DNA of 22,950 nucleotides from CAZHZT01 sp964537285. GTDB taxonomy: Bacteria > Bacteroidota > Bacteroidia > Chitinophagales > Saprospiraceae. Both the position numbers and the translations under genes were made by a program. How positions within the stretch are numbered: the first letter of the stretch is position 1; every line of letters starts with the position of its first letter. This document shows positions 21,440 to 22,950 of this stretch, one piece after another. Below the pieces are notes generated by a model, which had not been told where the DNA came from, did not search any database, and saw only the letters and a list, made by a program, of their open reading frames with translations. Where the stretch lies: the NCBI GenBank assembly GCA_964537285.1, contig CAZHZT010000092.1:1-22950 (forward strand). The letters are read 5' to 3'.

Positions 21440-22864
21440 ATGAAACCACTTTTTTACTTTTTTTTCTGTCTGTTTTTTGTTCCCCACTTAAACGCCCAAA
21501 ATTGGGCCGAACTCGATCAAGGCCTCAATGAAGGGGTTCGAAACATTTATTATGATAGTCTGACTGAATTGATCTACTTTTCAGGAATGTTAAAATTTGC
21601 CGGCGACCTGGAAGTTAATGGTATTGCTGCCTGGGATGGCAATCAATTTCTTCCATTGGGATCAGGTATGGATTATTGCGCTACTTTCAATTGTGCCCGA
21701 AACGTAGGTCCCGTTTTCAGATATAAAGATGAACTCTTTGTGTCCGTTCCCTGGAAAACAGTTGGTGGGGGCATACAGGCCTGGGGGTTGGCGAAATGGG
21801 ATGGCCAAAATTGGTTGCCTACCGGGGTGAAATTTCAAGATAAAGTTGATGAGGAAGGGAGAGTTCAAGAAATGATTGTTTTTAAAAACCATCTATATGC
21901 CATTGGCTCTTTTCGATTATTTAATGGTGAAGAAGCTCACGGCATTGTACGATATGATGGAAATCAATGGCATTTAGTTCCCCCTCCTGATCCGTTACCC
22001 AATACATGGCTACCCGTGGAAGCCTTGGTTTTTGAACAAGAACTCTATATCGTTGGTAACTTTTACAATTCCGACCCAAATGAATATGAAGATATTATTA
22101 AATTTGATGGTAATCAATGGCATCAGGTTGGAACCAATTACAACGGGAAGGTATCCAATTTAGGAGCCATAGCTGTTTTTGAAAATGAATTATACATCGG
22201 AGGACTCATTAGGGCTTCAGAAGGCAATCCGGGGAATGGCATTCTCAAGCTGCAAGGAGATGCCTTTGTTGATGTAGGGGGGAGTTTTCCGTTTGACAAT
22301 GATCAAGTTAGGGATTTACAGGTTTTCAATGGCAAACTTTACGCTTTGGGCATTTTTGAGTATGTGGGCAGCGATTGGGTTCTTGGTAGCAATATTGTTG
22401 CCTGGGACGGTACACAATGGCACGCCCCAAATGGTACCTTCGAGAATGTCATCAGTGTCGGGTTGGTGGCTAAAGATACCCTTTTCGTTGGTGGCGGCTT
22501 TAACTCCATCAGTGGACAAGCTTTCGAAAATGTTGCCAAATGGAATTGCCAACAGCCCTATGATTCTTGCAGTAGTGCTTTTCCTGTATCTGTATCTTCC
22601 GCCCTTAGCATAACAAAGCAATTAGAGCTTTTCCCTAACCCTTCCAGTGATTTCATCAGCCTCCAATTCCCCAAAAAAATCCTACACACTTCCGGCCAGC
22701 TCCAAATCATTGATAGTTCAGGTAAAAAATGGAGGCAGGTTTTGCTTACACCCGAAGAACAAGACTTTACTTTCTCGGTTCAAGATCTCCCTCCCGGGCT
22801 ATACTTTGTTCAATTTTCTACTCCTGGAGTTCAACTACATGCTAAGTTTTTGAAAAGGGAGTAG
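21440..22864 (+). CDS. Secreted repeat protein with type IX sorting domain
   Basis: This 474-residue protein has a signal peptide (1-19, cleavage near LNA/QN). The body consists of about seven degenerate repeats of 45-60 residues, each with a core like A-W-D-G-x-x-W: AAWDGNQFLPLGSG, AKWDGQNWLPTG, VRYDGNQWHLV, IKFDGNQWHQVG, ILKLQGDAFVDVGG, VAWDGTQWHAP, VAKWNCQQ. This suggests a beta-propeller. The final ~78 residues (from LFPNPSSDF at about 397 to KFLKRE) match the type A T9SS C-terminal domain, which directs the protein across the outer membrane and is then removed. The binding partner is unknown. It follows the export cluster on the same strand at 55 bp and could be its last gene or an independent unit. 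Confidence 0.9.
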   Translation: MKPLFYFFFCLFFVPHLNAQNWAELDQGLNEGVRNIYYDSLTELIYFSGMLKFAGDLEVNGIAAWDGNQFLPLGSGMDYCATFNCARNVGPVFRYKDELFVSVPWKTVGGGIQAWGLAKWDGQNWLPTGVKFQDKVDEEGRVQEMIVFKNHLYAIGSFRLFNGEEAHGIVRYDGNQWHLVPPPDPLPNTWLPVEALVFEQELYIVGNFYNSDPNEYEDIIKFDGNQWHQVGTNYNGKVSNLGAIAVFENELYIGGLIRASEGNPGNGILKLQGDAFVDVGGSFPFDNDQVRDLQVFNGKLYALGIFEYVGSDWVLGSNIVAWDGTQWHAPNGTFENVISVGLVAKDTLFVGGGFNSISGQAFENVAKWNCQQPYDSCSSAFPVSVSSALSITKQLELFPNPSSDFISLQFPKKILHTSGQLQIIDSSGKKWRQVLLTPEEQDFTFSVQDLPPGLYFVQFSTPGVQLHAKFLKRE

Positions 22865-22874
22865 TTGGGGTGGT

Positions 22875-22950
22875 TCTAGATGATTTCATTTGGTTGAAAT
22901 TAATTTGGGAAATCCTTAAACAAGAGTCATCCCAAATTTTCGGAATGGCT
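22875..22950 (-). repeat. Dispersed repeat, copy 2, running off the window edge
   Basis: Positions 22875-22920 are the reverse complement of 8938-8983 at 42 of 46 positions. The remainder (AAAATTTGGGATGACTCTTG on the minus strand) partly resembles 101-124. It begins 10 bp after the stop of the secreted protein. It is non-coding as far as visible. Confidence 0.6.

Overview
The window looks like a chromosome segment of a Bacteroidota bacterium, most likely from the Saprospiria (Lewinella/Haliscomenobacter-like) branch. The evidence is a type IX secretion sorting domain, a TonB-dependent receptor with an N-terminal carboxypeptidase-regulatory-like domain, a Bacteroidota-style -7 box (TAnnTTTG) before one gene, few clear Shine-Dalgarno sites, and intergenic regions rich in inverted repeats. 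The order assignment is inference; the phylum is well supported. No rRNA, tRNA, CRISPR array, intact IS element or phage gene was seen. Layout: (1) 158-4521, minus strand: a tight four-gene nitrogen operon, transcribed amt > P-II > glnA > flotillin-like protein, with gaps of 23, 14 and 31 bp. (2) 4522-5478: a gene-poor stretch with an orphan plus-strand terminator, a 189-bp MITE-like inverted repeat, and one full plus one degenerate copy of a 110-bp hairpin family. (3) 5479-7830, plus strand: an ECF sigma factor followed by a 591-residue single-pass membrane protein, probably a sigma/anti-sigma-like pair, ending in a very long inverted repeat shared with the convergent small membrane protein at 7906-8535. 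(4) 8576-9105: a dense cluster of short GC-rich hairpins and the second full copy of the 110-bp hairpin. (5) 9217-12177: a large SNF2-family helicase, followed by an 84-bp hairpin. (6) 12451-12977: a YefM/YoeB-like toxin-antitoxin pair with a palindrome before the antitoxin. (7) 13172-16408, minus strand: ribulose-phosphate 3-epimerase followed by a TonB-dependent receptor. (8) 16746-21384, plus strand: a MacAB-type export system made of an ATPase, two paralogous permeases and a periplasmic adaptor. Its intergenic spaces carry inverted arrays of a heptamer, ACGGNNA. (9) 21440-22864: a secreted repeat protein with a type IX sorting tail. A repeat at the right edge also occurs inside the hairpin cluster of (4).

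How the genes work together: the first operon would import ammonium (Amt), gate it (P-II) and fix it (glutamine synthetase). The P-II lacks both T-loop tyrosines, so control would be by ligand binding rather than uridylylation. The sigma factor and the membrane protein behind it probably form a signal-responsive transcription unit. The ABC cluster has ATPase, permeases and adaptor but no outer-membrane factor here, so it would need a TolC-like partner encoded elsewhere.

The most unusual content is non-coding: at least four families of structured inverted repeats. The heptamer arrays and the 110-bp hairpin family, whose copies preserve pairing, are the best candidates for something undescribed.
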